Part shown: one piece after another, positions 44,422-53,325 of the stretch
Layout: every line of letters starts with the position of its first letter
Numbering within the stretch: the stretch's first letter is position 1
Assembly (NCBI RefSeq): GCF_020164535.1
Contig: NZ_JAIQZC010000001.1
Span: 1,054,001 to 1,118,000 of the forward strand
From: Psychroflexus montanilacus
Lineage (GTDB): Bacteria > Bacteroidota > Bacteroidia > Flavobacteriales > Flavobacteriaceae
Direction: 5' to 3'
DNA length: 64,000 bases
Notes under the pieces: model-generated
What the model saw: the letters and a program-made list of their open reading frames with translations, nothing else
Told to the model about the DNA's origin: nothing
Database searches by the model: none
Translations under genes and position numbers: made by a program

Positions 44422-45362
44422 AGTACTTTTTTAGGTTTAAGGGAAATAGGCTTTGGGTATAAAATCAATAAATTACCTATAAAAGCAGGGATTCCAAAAT
44501 TAAAAATCCACATCAGTACATTCACTGCTAAAATAACTTCTGGAGCTATGATACCGTCAAGTAAAATCAGGCTTAAACTTGTCTTTAAAGTCGCATCCAG
44601 AATCAAAAACGTGGGTACAATAGAACTCACAAGATAAATCACAAACAAGATGGGCATCACTTGAATGTAACTCAGTTCGGGTTGAAATATGTAAAGCAAC
44701 AAGAAAAATTGGTGGCTAAAAACCAAGTACCTCAACACCGAAAACAATAGAACTTTACGATGGATGACATTAGATAAGTCTGCTAATGAAATGATATAAT
44801 CTTTGAACTTAATTAACCATTTAATTGACGGTTTTATCATAATAAAACAGATACTAAAAATCAGAATCGTTGCTAAAGCAATACCTATGGAGAATTTCAA
44901 TGAAGTTGACAATTCTGAAAACATATACACTACTCCCAAAATCCCGAACAAGCAAGTCACTATGAGTTGGTAAAGTTGCCCGGTTAAGGTTTGTTTTAAA
45001 ACTAAAGTTCTCAGTTGTTTTGGATAAAAACTGGCCTTAGCCCCAAATTCACCAATCTTATTTGGCGTAATTATGCTGACCGCATGCGCTCTCAAGGTCT
45101 CTGAAAAAGCTCTGTTGAACTGAATAGGGCTGTACTCTTTAAGTAAAGTTTTCCACTTTAAGCTTTCCAATGACCAATTCAGAAGTGAGAAAAAGAAAGC
45201 AATACATAGTAGCTGTCCTAAATAAGAATGACCAAAAACGAGTTGCCATTGAACCGAATTAATGTCCTCAAGAGCTTTATAAATAACAAAAAAACTAAGA
45301 CTTACTACCAAAAGCTTGATGGCTGAGCTCCAGAATTGCTTAGTTTTGTGAGGTAACTGCAT
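44418..45362 (-). CDS. Lysylphosphatidylglycerol-synthase-TM / flippase-like membrane protein
   Basis: 314 aa from the ATG at 45362; a TTG five codons upstream is in frame. About eight membrane segments and the family phrase AVSIITPNKIGEFGAKASFY. Members of this UPF0104-like family are membrane proteins without the synthase domain and are often next to glycosyltransferases. Coupled to the GT2 gene. Only 27 bases separate it from the divergent ruvC. Confidence 0.85.
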   Translation of the reverse strand: MQLPHKTKQFWSSAIKLLVVSLSFFVIYKALEDINSVQWQLVFGHSYLGQLLCIAFFFSLLNWSLESLKWKTLLKEYSPIQFNRAFSETLRAHAVSIITPNKIGEFGAKASFYPKQLRTLVLKQTLTGQLYQLIVTCLFGILGVVYMFSELSTSLKFSIGIALATILIFSICFIMIKPSIKWLIKFKDYIISLADLSNVIHRKVLLFSVLRYLVFSHQFFLLLYIFQPELSYIQVMPILFVIYLVSSIVPTFLILDATLKTSLSLILLDGIIAPEVILAVNVLMWIFNFGIPAFIGNLLILYPKPISLKPKKVL

Positions 45363-45389
45363 TCTACAAAATAACAAATAAATAAGCTA

Positions 45390-45944
45390 TTGGCGACAGA
45401 ACGAATCATTTTAGGCATCGATCCAGGAACCACCATTATGGGATTTGGCGTGATTGAAGTTGTAAACAAAAAAATGAAGTTTGTGCAACTGAATGAACTC
45501 ATGCTCAAAAAATACGATGACCACTACACCAAATTAAAATTGATTTTTGAGCGCACCATTGAGCTTATCGACACTTACCATCCAGATGAAATCGCGATTG
45601 AAGCCCCTTTTTTCGGGAAAAATGTTCAGTCTATGTTGAAGCTTGGCAGAGCTCAGGGCGTTGCCATGGCAGCTGGCCTTTCCAGGGAAATCCCTATCAC
45701 GGAATACCTTCCCAAAAAGATTAAAATGGCGATTACCGGCAATGGAAACGCCAGTAAAGAACAGGTGGCCAAGATGCTTCAGCAGATGCTCAAAATCAAA
45801 GAACTCCCCAAAAACCTAGATTCCACCGATGGACTTGCTGCAGCCGTTTGTCATTTCTATAACAGCGGACAACCCAATATTGGCACCCCTTACACTGGTT
45901 GGGATGCGTTTATCAAACAAAATGAAAAACGGGTGAAGAAGTAG
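45390..45944 (+). CDS. ruvC: Holliday junction endonuclease RuvC
   Basis: 184 aa. Catalytic acids: D11 in LGIDPGTT, Glu in AIEAPFFGKNV, Asp in DSTDGLAAAVCH. Start codon is TTG at 45390; an in-frame stop lies a few codons upstream and no ATG is available, so TTG is well supported. It resolves Holliday junctions with RuvAB, which are not in the window. Confidence 0.97.
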   Translation: MATERIILGIDPGTTIMGFGVIEVVNKKMKFVQLNELMLKKYDDHYTKLKLIFERTIELIDTYHPDEIAIEAPFFGKNVQSMLKLGRAQGVAMAAGLSREIPITEYLPKKIKMAITGNGNASKEQVAKMLQQMLKIKELPKNLDSTDGLAAAVCHFYNSGQPNIGTPYTGWDAFIKQNEKRVKK

Positions 45945-45984
45945 AAATAGTAGGTAGTGGATAAATCAATATAGTTAAAAAAAA

Positions 45985-46242
45985 TCAATCGTAATGGAAT
46001 CTACATTTAGCTATTAATATTTCATCTTCTTTGTATTGATAGATGAGTCTATGTTCGCTATCGATTCGCCTTGACCAAAATCCAGAATATTTATGCTTTA
46101 AGGGTTCTGGCTTTCCTTTTCCACCGTAAGGGTTTCGAGCAATATCTTTCAAAAGTTGATTTATTTTCTTCAGCTTTTTTTTATCTGTTTTTTGCCAGTA
46201 TAAATAATCTTCCCAGGACTCGTCAACAAAAACATACTTCAT
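45985..46242 (-). CDS. yoeB: YoeB-family mRNA interferase toxin
   Basis: 85 aa, the size of Escherichia coli YoeB. The catalytic residues fall at the same positions as in that protein: E46, R65 and H83, with the terminal Tyr84. Opening motif WEDYLYWQKTDKKKLKKINQ and RNPYGGKGKPEPLKH are standard. It cleaves mRNA at the ribosome when free of YefM. One base separates it from yefM upstream. Confidence 0.97.
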   Translation of the reverse strand: MKYVFVDESWEDYLYWQKTDKKKLKKINQLLKDIARNPYGGKGKPEPLKHKYSGFWSRRIDSEHRLIYQYKEDEILIAKCRFHYD

Positions 46243-46243
46243 T

Positions 46244-46498
46244 TTAATCTTCGATTAAATCTTTGCTAAATGTATTTCCTGATTTCAATTTGTCAATCGC
46301 TGAATCTAATCTTGATTCATTTTTTCTGGATGATAATTCGTGATTTGTTGCCATCAACGAATTATATTCCTCTAAAGACATCACGACAATTCCTGAATCT
46401 TTGCCTCTGTTAATAATTAGAGTTTCTACATTTTTCACGACTCTATCCAAATAGGCCTTCATATCTTTTCTAAAATCTGAAACAGTTGTGATTTGCAT
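46244..46498 (-). CDS. yefM: YefM-family antitoxin
   Basis: 84 aa from the ATG at 46498; the frame extends 22 codons upstream, but that would include the operator and promoter. N-terminal Phd/YefM DNA-binding fold (TTVSDFRKDMKAYLDRVVKN, IVVMSLEEYNSLMAT) and a flexible acidic tail that binds the toxin. It represses its own promoter together with YoeB. Confidence 0.96.
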   Translation of the reverse strand: MQITTVSDFRKDMKAYLDRVVKNVETLIINRGKDSGIVVMSLEEYNSLMATNHELSSRKNESRLDSAIDKLKSGNTFSKDLIED

Positions 46499-46515
46499 AA
46501 TAAAGTGTTTTGATA

Positions 46516-46533
46516 TGTACAAATATATGTACA
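46516..46533. promoter_or_regulatory. yefM-yoeB operator: two TGTACA cores 12 bp apart
   Basis: TGTACA at 46516-46521 and 46528-46533. In Escherichia coli, YefM-YoeB binds adjacent palindromes with the same TGTACA core and the same spacing. The minus-strand promoter element lies between the cores. Confidence 0.85.
46520..46527 (-). promoter_or_regulatory. Promoter -7 element of yefM-yoeB
   Basis: Minus-strand TATATTTG matches TAnnTTTG and is sandwiched between the two TGTACA cores, 21 bases before the yefM ATG. Confidence 0.55.
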
Positions 46534-46553
46534 ATATTTGAACTTTAAAACAC

Positions 46554-48326
46554 CTACTCCACAATATCCATTTTCTTCAATAAGAAAGAGGCATTCATGT
46601 TTTTACAGATGCCGCGTTTCAAGGTGTAGTCAAAGTTGAGCTCATCATCAATAATTTCAGCATCGAAGTAGTAATTTTGTACCTGAGGCAATTCATCGGA
46701 GACTTCACACAAACTTAAGTCGTGAGTGGCGATGATCCCAATAGCTTTGGCTTTAACTAAGCGCTCTACAAACTTTCTGGAGCCAATCGCTTTATCGGTA
46801 GAATTGGTGCCTTTTAGAATTTCATCCAGAACAATGAAGTATTTGTCGGTTTGGATTTCATCAACAATATATTTCAAACGAGTCAATTCTGCAAAGAAAT
46901 ACGAGGCTTCATCTGCCAAAGAATCTACCGTACGCATACTAGTAATGAGTTTGGTTGGCACATACTCACAGGAGGCAGCACAAACTGGAAGTCCCACATT
47001 GGACATCACAATCTGAATGGACACCGTTCTCAAAAATGTACTTTTTCCGGCCATATTAGCGCCTGTGATGATGAAAAACTGATTGTCTTTTATTTCAAAA
47101 TCGTTCCTCACCGCATCTTTGGGATCGATCAACGGATGGACAGCGCCTTCAGTTTTAGTAAAGCTTCCGCTGGCTTTAAGTTCTGGAAAGACATAATCGG
47201 GATGATTGAAATGAAAATTGGCCAAACTATTGTAGGCATCCACCTCTGCAATGACTTCAAACCAACTTTCGACTTGATTAGCATGCGCTAAAATCCATTT
47301 TTCAATTTTTAAAGATTGCGTCAAATCGCGGAGCATAAAACCGTTTAAAACAATGCCCAACAGAATATTATTACGTTGGTCCAATCCATCAATATGCTTG
47401 GAAAGCACTTTCAAAACCTGACTTGCTTTCGCAGCCTCGGAATGGATTTTGGACTGAAAAGAGCTTAATAACTCAGAATTAAATTCGGCGTCCTCAATCA
47501 GTTTTAATAGTTTAAAATACTGTTGAAATGTGCTTTGCGCCTGGCTCACATGACTGGAAAGTTCATTGATGCGTTTTAAGAAAGCGCCTGTAATTCCTAA
47601 GCCAATTATAAACCAGAGCAACAATTGAGCTCCAGAAATCACATTGAAAAAATAAGCTGCAATAACCACTAACGAAAGTACTGAAAACGCTTTTGGAAAC
47701 CAGGACATCCATTTAGGAACAAAGGTCTTATAACTCGTAATCCAGCGGACGATACTACTGGCTTTGGTTTCAGTATCGACGAGCTTTGCGTCCGCGGTAA
47801 AGTTTTGCCTTAGTTCTACTTGTTCAGCTAATTCACGAATGGCTTCCTGTTTGGATGCGATGTGATCGATAGAATTGGACGTGAGCTTAGCTGCTAAATT
47901 TTCTTCGCCTTCGGTTAAGGCCGTTCTATTAAGGTATTGAAAAAAAGAGTGTTTACCGAAAATGTCGATATCCTGGCTAAATTCATGCTCTGGATTTTTG
48001 TACTGATCACCGGTGGGTAAGTCAGAAAATTCACGTTTTAAGACCTTGAGTTCGGTTTCGTTGAGCTGAAGCAAAGCTTTGAGTTTCGCTTTTTGGTACT
48101 GAATTTTAGAATGTCTGGTGACTAAAATGAGAAAGATGATGACTCCAAGGATGATGGAGCCAATAACGACTCTGGTGGAGGACCAAAAGAAGTACACCGA
48201 AAAGGCAATCGCTACAAAAATGGCCAGACGCAGCATGCTGGACCAGAATAATTGAGTTTTTATCGCTTTTAAATCTTTGGTGTATCGAGAAATAAATTCA
48301 GAATAAATAGATCCTGGAGTTGGCAT
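46554..48326 (-). CDS. Membrane-anchored MutS-like ATPase
   Basis: About 590 aa; start at the ATG at 48326 (MPTPGSIYSEF), with another ATG two codons upstream. Two hydrophobic segments near residues 30-70 and two near 215-255 precede helical MutS core/clamp-like sequence and a MutS ATPase domain: Walker A GANMAGKSTFLRT, Walker B YFIVLDEILKGTNSTDK, and IATHDLSLCE. The mismatch-recognition domains of true MutS are missing. Its role is unknown. Confidence 0.85.
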   Translation of the reverse strand: MPTPGSIYSEFISRYTKDLKAIKTQLFWSSMLRLAIFVAIAFSVYFFWSSTRVVIGSIILGVIIFLILVTRHSKIQYQKAKLKALLQLNETELKVLKREFSDLPTGDQYKNPEHEFSQDIDIFGKHSFFQYLNRTALTEGEENLAAKLTSNSIDHIASKQEAIRELAEQVELRQNFTADAKLVDTETKASSIVRWITSYKTFVPKWMSWFPKAFSVLSLVVIAAYFFNVISGAQLLLWFIIGLGITGAFLKRINELSSHVSQAQSTFQQYFKLLKLIEDAEFNSELLSSFQSKIHSEAAKASQVLKVLSKHIDGLDQRNNILLGIVLNGFMLRDLTQSLKIEKWILAHANQVESWFEVIAEVDAYNSLANFHFNHPDYVFPELKASGSFTKTEGAVHPLIDPKDAVRNDFEIKDNQFFIITGANMAGKSTFLRTVSIQIVMSNVGLPVCAASCEYVPTKLITSMRTVDSLADEASYFFAELTRLKYIVDEIQTDKYFIVLDEILKGTNSTDKAIGSRKFVERLVKAKAIGIIATHDLSLCEVSDELPQVQNYYFDAEIIDDELNFDYTLKRGICKNMNASFLLKKMDIVE

Positions 48327-48403
48327 AAGCATCACAATTGAATTGCAAAAATAGAAGTATTGAGCTATTAGCAACTAAAATTTCAGGAAGTTATCGCTAA
48401 CGA

Positions 48404-48772
48404 TTAAGGCAGCAAGCCCCGGCGCTTGGATTTGGGCAACTTACTCACCACCAGCTCGTAGCTGTGGTTGATAAGATGCAGGATGAATTTCTGCGACAAC
48501 TGCGGCCCATCAACAACCACTGTATTCCAGTGTTTTTTGTTCATGTGGTATCCAGGGAAAACCTCATCGGGATAGTGTTCCCGGTAGTCGACAGCTTTTT
48601 CGGGATCGCATTTCAAATTGACGCTATGGTCGCCAGCTTCCCACTTTTTTAAAGACGTGAGGGCAAATAATTTGCCCCTGACTTTGAAAACAATTGTGTC
48701 GTTGTCAAACGGAAAATCCTCGGTCGCTTCGGGTTTGCTGAGACAATAGGCTCTAAGTTCTTCGATGTTCAT
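48404..48772 (-). CDS. MmcQ/YjbR family protein
   Basis: 122 aa with the family pattern LRAYCLSKPEATEDFPFDND, FKVRGKLFALTSL, VNLKCDPEKA and the closing HWNTVVVDG, then LINHSYELVVSKLPKSKR. It has a CyaY-like fold and is thought to bind DNA or ligands, with no firmly known role. It lies 16 nt downstream of hemW in the same direction. Confidence 0.92.
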   Translation of the reverse strand: MNIEELRAYCLSKPEATEDFPFDNDTIVFKVRGKLFALTSLKKWEAGDHSVNLKCDPEKAVDYREHYPDEVFPGYHMNKKHWNTVVVDGPQLSQKFILHLINHSYELVVSKLPKSKRRGLLP

Positions 48773-48788
48773 TTTAATTGTATAAAAA

Positions 48789-49919
48789 CTATTTCAAATT
48801 CAGCATAAAAAGCTCTGACGCAATCCCATCCGATAAGAATTTTCCTTCACCAGTAACTCTTAGTATATCCTTATCTAACGCCAGCAAACCCTGCTGCTGA
48901 AACTCCTGTATGTGCTCCATCAGATAGGCTGCGTAATTCAATCCAAATTCGGTTTCGACCACCTTTAGATCCACACCCCATTTGGTGCGAAGGCGGGTCA
49001 TGATGTATTCGTTGTAGCGATCGGTAGTCGTTAGTTCTTCGCGTTCTGCAGGCAATTCTCCGGCGTCTATAGCTTTGATGTATTTCGAATTATTGTTGAT
49101 GTTCCAGCTCCGAGTGGTATTGACAAAACTATGCGCAGAGGGGCCAATGCCCAGATAAAATTTACCCGTCCAGTAAGCTGTATTGTTTTGAGAAAAATAG
49201 CCTGGCTTTCCAAAATTGGAAAATTCATAATTTTCAAAATTGTTGCTTTGCATGGTTTCCACCAAAATGTCAAAATGCAACTTGGCTAAATCATCATCCA
49301 CCGGTGGAATGATTTCTTTATCGATAAAATGTTTCAAAGCCGTATTGGGTTCCACCGTTAAGGCATAACTGGAAATATGAGGAATGTCGAGTTCCAGAGT
49401 TTTTGCCAAATTAGCTTTCCAGCGGTCAACACACATATCGGGGATACCGTAAATCAAATCGATGGAAATGTTATCAAAAAACTGCTTTGCCAGTAAAATA
49501 GAGGATTCTGCTTCTTTGGCATTGTGCGCCCGATTCATCAGCTTCAAATCTTCTTCAAAAAACGACTGAACACCGATGCTCAGCCTATTGACTTTAGTTC
49601 CAGACAGCATTTTCAAATAATCGAAATCCAAATCGTCTGGATTGGCTTCCAAGGTGATTTCTGGCTTATTTACTACTTTATATTCAGAATAAATCGTTTT
49701 AAAAATCAAATTCAAATCCGTTTCAGAAAGCAAGCTTGGCGTGCCTCCGCCAAAATAAATATTCTCTACCGCAGCTGGAAGCTCGTCTTTTCGCATGCTG
49801 AGTTCTTTGCAAATCGCCTGAACCAACTGACCTTTATGCTTTAGCGAAGTCGAAAAATGAAAATCGCAATAGTGACAAGCCTGCTTGCAAAAGGGAATAT
49901 GAATATAAAGTGAGCTCAT
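48789..49919 (-). CDS. hemW: Radical SAM heme chaperone HemW
   Basis: 376 aa from the ATG at 49919. Radical SAM cluster motif C-x3-C-x2-C is present at C11, C15 and C18 (HIPFCKQACHYCDFHFS), followed by YFGGGTPSLL, ANPDDL and the HemW C-terminal domain. It is often mis-annotated as coproporphyrinogen III oxidase; the extra HemN-specific parts are absent. It inserts heme into target proteins. Confidence 0.95.
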   Translation of the reverse strand: MSSLYIHIPFCKQACHYCDFHFSTSLKHKGQLVQAICKELSMRKDELPAAVENIYFGGGTPSLLSETDLNLIFKTIYSEYKVVNKPEITLEANPDDLDFDYLKMLSGTKVNRLSIGVQSFFEEDLKLMNRAHNAKEAESSILLAKQFFDNISIDLIYGIPDMCVDRWKANLAKTLELDIPHISSYALTVEPNTALKHFIDKEIIPPVDDDLAKLHFDILVETMQSNNFENYEFSNFGKPGYFSQNNTAYWTGKFYLGIGPSAHSFVNTTRSWNINNNSKYIKAIDAGELPAEREELTTTDRYNEYIMTRLRTKWGVDLKVVETEFGLNYAAYLMEHIQEFQQQGLLALDKDILRVTGEGKFLSDGIASELFMLNLK

Positions 49920-49991
49920 CAAATTTATTTCTTCAAAAGTAAGATTTACACCAGCGATTTCCTTAAGTTTAAGTTCGATTTTGGAGAAAAT

Positions 49992-50492
49992 ATGAGCATA
50001 CTTTTGATCAGTTTAGGCTTTATCTGTTGCCTTGTAGGCATTGCTGGGAGTTTTTTGCCAGTTTTACCAGGCTTACCCATCTCCTGGATGGGGATCCTCC
50101 TCCTCTATTTTGTGCCAGAAGTGGACCTGAGCCCACAGCTTTTGTGGATCACGTTGGGTGTCACTCTGGTTATTTTTGCGCTGGATTACTTCATCCCTTT
50201 ACTGGGCATCAAAAGGTTTGGCGGCAGCAAGTACGGGATGTTTGGAGCAGGAACCGGTCTGGTGATAGGACTTTTTACTCCCGTACCTTTCAGCATTCTA
50301 GTCTTTCCTTTTGTAGGCGCCTTCCTGGCAGAAATTAGCATTTCAAAAATGAAACAGAAACAGGCGTTAAGGGCTGCATTCGGCTCTGTGATCGGTTTTT
50401 TGGCCTCCACAGTGATCGAATTTCTTTCTGCTTTAGTGTTTACATTTATATTTACGTATCAGGTACTTCAGCACAGAGAATTTTTATTTTGA
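49992..50492 (+). CDS. DUF456 family membrane protein
   Basis: 166 aa, with four to five membrane segments and the family phrases GIAGSFLPVLPGLPISWMGI and GSKYGMFGAGTGLVIGLFTP. Found widely in Bacteroidota; function unknown. It is divergent from hemW and followed 42 nt later by a glycosyltransferase gene. Confidence 0.9.
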   Translation: MSILLISLGFICCLVGIAGSFLPVLPGLPISWMGILLLYFVPEVDLSPQLLWITLGVTLVIFALDYFIPLLGIKRFGGSKYGMFGAGTGLVIGLFTPVPFSILVFPFVGAFLAEISISKMKQKQALRAAFGSVIGFLASTVIEFLSALVFTFIFTYQVLQHREFLF

Positions 50493-50534
50493 ATTTGATA
50501 GAAGTTAGTTTTATGCCTTTAGATACATTGCTTT

Positions 50535-51209
50535 ATGCTTATTAGTATCATTATACCAGCGTTGAATGAAGAAAAGTATATCGCTGAAGTCCTTGAACAT
50601 ACTTTAAAGCTTAAAGGCCGTTTTGAAGTCATCGTTGTAGATGGCGGCAGTCAGGATGAAACTTTAGAAATTGCCAGAGGCTTTAAAAAGATCAAAGTTT
50701 TTCAATCCAAAAAAGGCAGAGCCAGGCAAATGAATCACGGTGCAGGACAGGCTAAAGGAGAGGTGCTGCTTTTTCTTCATGCAGATACTTTCTTGCCAAC
50801 TAGTTTTTATGCTGATGTTTCCAAATTAATGGAGAAGCCTGAGGTCGTAGGAGGGAGTTTCCGCCTCAAGATGGAGAGTTCCCACCCAATTTTCAAATTT
50901 TACCACTGGTGCAGTCAGTTTAGTATAGAATTTTTCACTTACGGCGATCACGCCTTATTTATAAAAACGGAAACGTTCAAAAAAATACAAGGTTTCAAAA
51001 ACCTCAGCTTTATGGAAGATGTGGAAATCCAAAAGCGAATTCGTGAAGAGGGTAAATTCAGAAAATTAAAGACCTCGGTGACAACATCCAACCGGAGATT
51101 TCAAAAAAAGGGAGTCATCACTCAGTTGGCCATAGATGTTTTATTGGTAATCTTCTTCAAATTTGGAATTTCAGCTGATACTTTGAAACGCTTTTACCCT
51201 GATACTTAA
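50535..51209 (+). CDS. Family 2 glycosyltransferase (TIGR04283-like)
   Basis: 224 aa. GT-A domain with SIIIPALNEEKYIAEVLEHT, VDGGSQDET, FLHADTFLP as the DXD-like site, and a C-terminal RFQKKGV segment that is conserved in the TIGR04283 subgroup. No clear membrane segments. The acceptor is unknown. Confidence 0.9.
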   Translation: MLISIIIPALNEEKYIAEVLEHTLKLKGRFEVIVVDGGSQDETLEIARGFKKIKVFQSKKGRARQMNHGAGQAKGEVLLFLHADTFLPTSFYADVSKLMEKPEVVGGSFRLKMESSHPIFKFYHWCSQFSIEFFTYGDHALFIKTETFKKIQGFKNLSFMEDVEIQKRIREEGKFRKLKTSVTTSNRRFQKKGVITQLAIDVLLVIFFKFGISADTLKRFYPDT

Positions 51210-51327
51210 GCAATAAAGTTTAAAATTAATAAAGTCTTCACTTTATTTTAATGAAATACTAAGGCTTATGTAAGACAATATTGCAGCAAATTTCCGTTAT
51301 TTACATCAACTAAATAAAACAAATAAT

Positions 51328-52158
51328 ATGAAAGCCCAAAAAATAGTCTTAACCTTAGGTACAGTAGCTATCTTATCGAGCTGTGTTTCTAAAAAGAAAT
51401 ACACCGAATTGGAAAACAATCTGGACGAAACTAAATCTGAATTGATGCAGACTCGTACCGAAAAGGAAGAGCTGGAAAACCAAATGGATCAAATTGAAAT
51501 GCGAGTAGAGCGTTACAATTCCAAAATTGCGTCTTTGCAAACAGAAAAAGACGGAATGATGGTAAGTGTTCCTAACGAAAGCCTAGTGCTTTCTGAGAAA
51601 AACAAGGAAGCGATGAGAAGAACTCTGAAAGACGTTCCTGCCTCTAAACTTTCTGGAGCAACATCGCTTAAGGATTCTTTAAACATCGCAATCTCTCACA
51701 ACATTTCTAAGAAAATGGGAGATTCTGGAAAAGACTTAAATGTTTCTGTTGAAGAAACTATGGTAAAAATCAACATCGATGATAATCTACTCTTTGGAGA
51801 TAGCAGTTTTAGAGTAGGAAATGATGCGGATGAGATTCTTTCAAGAATTGCAGAAGTCGTAAAATCTGAACCTTCTTTGGAAGTATTGGTTGAAGGTCAT
51901 ACTGACAACAGAACTGTAAAAAAAGATAGTTACATTGTTGATAACTGGGATTTGAGTGCGCGAAGAAGTGCAGCCATTGTAAGACGATTGGAAAGTAAAT
52001 TCGACGTACCTTCAGAACAGTTAATTGTAGCTGGACGTTCTAGTTATGACCCAATTGCACCAAATGATAACAAAGACAATATGGCTAAAAACCGTAGAAC
52101 ACAAATTGTCATTATGCCTAACTTAGATAAGTTTTTTGCTATGCTTGGCGATGACTAA
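51328..52158 (+). CDS. OmpA-family lipoprotein
   Basis: 276 aa. Leader with lipobox LSSC (Cys at residue 19), a coiled coil (about 25-80, LETKSELMQTRTEKEELENQ-like heptads), a middle segment, and an OmpA peptidoglycan-binding domain (about 140-265) with LEVLVEGHTDNRTV, WDLSARRSAAIVRRL and NRRTQIVIMP. It links the outer membrane to the cell wall. Followed by a strong terminator. Confidence 0.93.
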   Translation: MKAQKIVLTLGTVAILSSCVSKKKYTELENNLDETKSELMQTRTEKEELENQMDQIEMRVERYNSKIASLQTEKDGMMVSVPNESLVLSEKNKEAMRRTLKDVPASKLSGATSLKDSLNIAISHNISKKMGDSGKDLNVSVEETMVKINIDDNLLFGDSSFRVGNDADEILSRIAEVVKSEPSLEVLVEGHTDNRTVKKDSYIVDNWDLSARRSAAIVRRLESKFDVPSEQLIVAGRSSYDPIAPNDNKDNMAKNRRTQIVIMPNLDKFFAMLGDD

Positions 52159-52184
52159 TTTATTTTGAAATATTAAACAGCTTC

Positions 52185-52218
52185 AAATCCCTGATTATTC
52201 ATTAATCAGGGATTTTAT
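52185..52218 (+). terminator. Intrinsic terminator after the OmpA lipoprotein gene
   Basis: A 13-bp perfect stem AAATCCCTGATTA / TAATCAGGGATTT with loop TTCAT and a following T-rich run. Confidence 0.9.
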
Positions 52219-52527
52219 TTTGTGATCATTGTAATAGGCATTTTAAATTTTTAAATGTCCTCAAAGACTTCAGGTATTTTGTGTGTTCAATCTACGTCTT
52301 CACCTATAGCTAATTCTTTACAGCCAGGATGCTGGTAGAAAGTTGAGATTTACTTAAAAGCTGAATATCGCAAAACATGTAAGGTATCTCTAGCGAAATC
52401 TACCTAAGAAATTTGAATAAGAATTTTGAAAAAAATAATCCTAAAACAGATAAAATAAAGCTAAAAGCCTTTGGATTTAAAACTAAGATTTTACCTTCCA
52501 ATTATTCATTAAAAAATTATACAATCT
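52219..52527. other. Intergenic stretch between the OmpA and SDR genes
   Basis: About 310 bases, AT-rich, with no open frame or repeat that I can support. The promoter of the SDR gene must lie here but no clean TAnnTTTG was seen near the ATG. Confidence 0.5.
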
Positions 52528-53316
52528 ATGGAGCTTGAACATAAAAAAGTATTGATTACAGGGGGTAGCGCCGGAATTGGAAAAGAACTAATTAAACAAT
52601 TTGTCGATCGTGGTGTAAAAGATTTTGCTGTGATAGGCAGGTCTCAAAGCAAACTAGATGCATTGCAAAAAGAATTTGAAGGGATAAATTTCATTCTCGT
52701 TGCTGGAGATGTTTCAAAATTAGAAGATATTGAGCATTTGCTGGAACAAGTGAGTTCCCACTGGGAGTGTATTGACTTGCTTATCAATAATGCTGGCGTG
52801 GTAAGCGCTGGAGCTTTGAAGGACATTTCTGACGAAGATATCGTAAATCAAATCAACATCAACCTGACTGGACTTATTCTTTTGACCAAAAAAGCATTGC
52901 CTTTGATTTTAAAAAGCAAAGAAGCTGGAATCATGAATATTTCCTCTGGCCTTGGGTTGATCGCCAAACCTTTCTACTCGGTGTATGCCGCCACCAAGGC
53001 AGGTGTCAAACATTTTTCTGAAGCCATGCGTAGAGAGTTGATTTTTGAAAACGTACACGTGATGACGGTTTATCCAACAGCCACCGATACAGGTATGATG
53101 ACCAATGCAAAAGTTGATCACATGGATAGTACAGAACTTGTGGCTACCAAGTCTATAGATGGACTGCTAAACAAAAAGATAAATGTGATTTTGGGAGGAG
53201 AAAAACGACTTAAAGATGTAGATACCAACCTAAATGATCCATTGGAAATTGATAAAACGGTGATGGAAAATTACGAAGCTTATAAATCCAGAACTAAAGA
53301 ACACCGAGCCATGTAA
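52528..53316 (+). CDS. Short-chain dehydrogenase/reductase
   Basis: 262 aa classical SDR: cofactor motif ITGGSAGIGKELI near residue 10, LLINNAGVVSAG, catalytic Ser in MNISSGLG and the Y153-x3-K157 pair in YSVYAATKAGVKHF. Substrate not deducible. The HAD gene starts 9 nt downstream, so they are probably co-transcribed. Confidence 0.93.
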   Translation: MELEHKKVLITGGSAGIGKELIKQFVDRGVKDFAVIGRSQSKLDALQKEFEGINFILVAGDVSKLEDIEHLLEQVSSHWECIDLLINNAGVVSAGALKDISDEDIVNQININLTGLILLTKKALPLILKSKEAGIMNISSGLGLIAKPFYSVYAATKAGVKHFSEAMRRELIFENVHVMTVYPTATDTGMMTNAKVDHMDSTELVATKSIDGLLNKKINVILGGEKRLKDVDTNLNDPLEIDKTVMENYEAYKSRTKEHRAM

Positions 53317-53325
53317 ACTTCAGTT

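Noticed and set aside
48789-49919. Oxygen-independent coproporphyrinogen III oxidase HemN
   Set aside because: Size and cysteine pattern fit the heme chaperone HemW.
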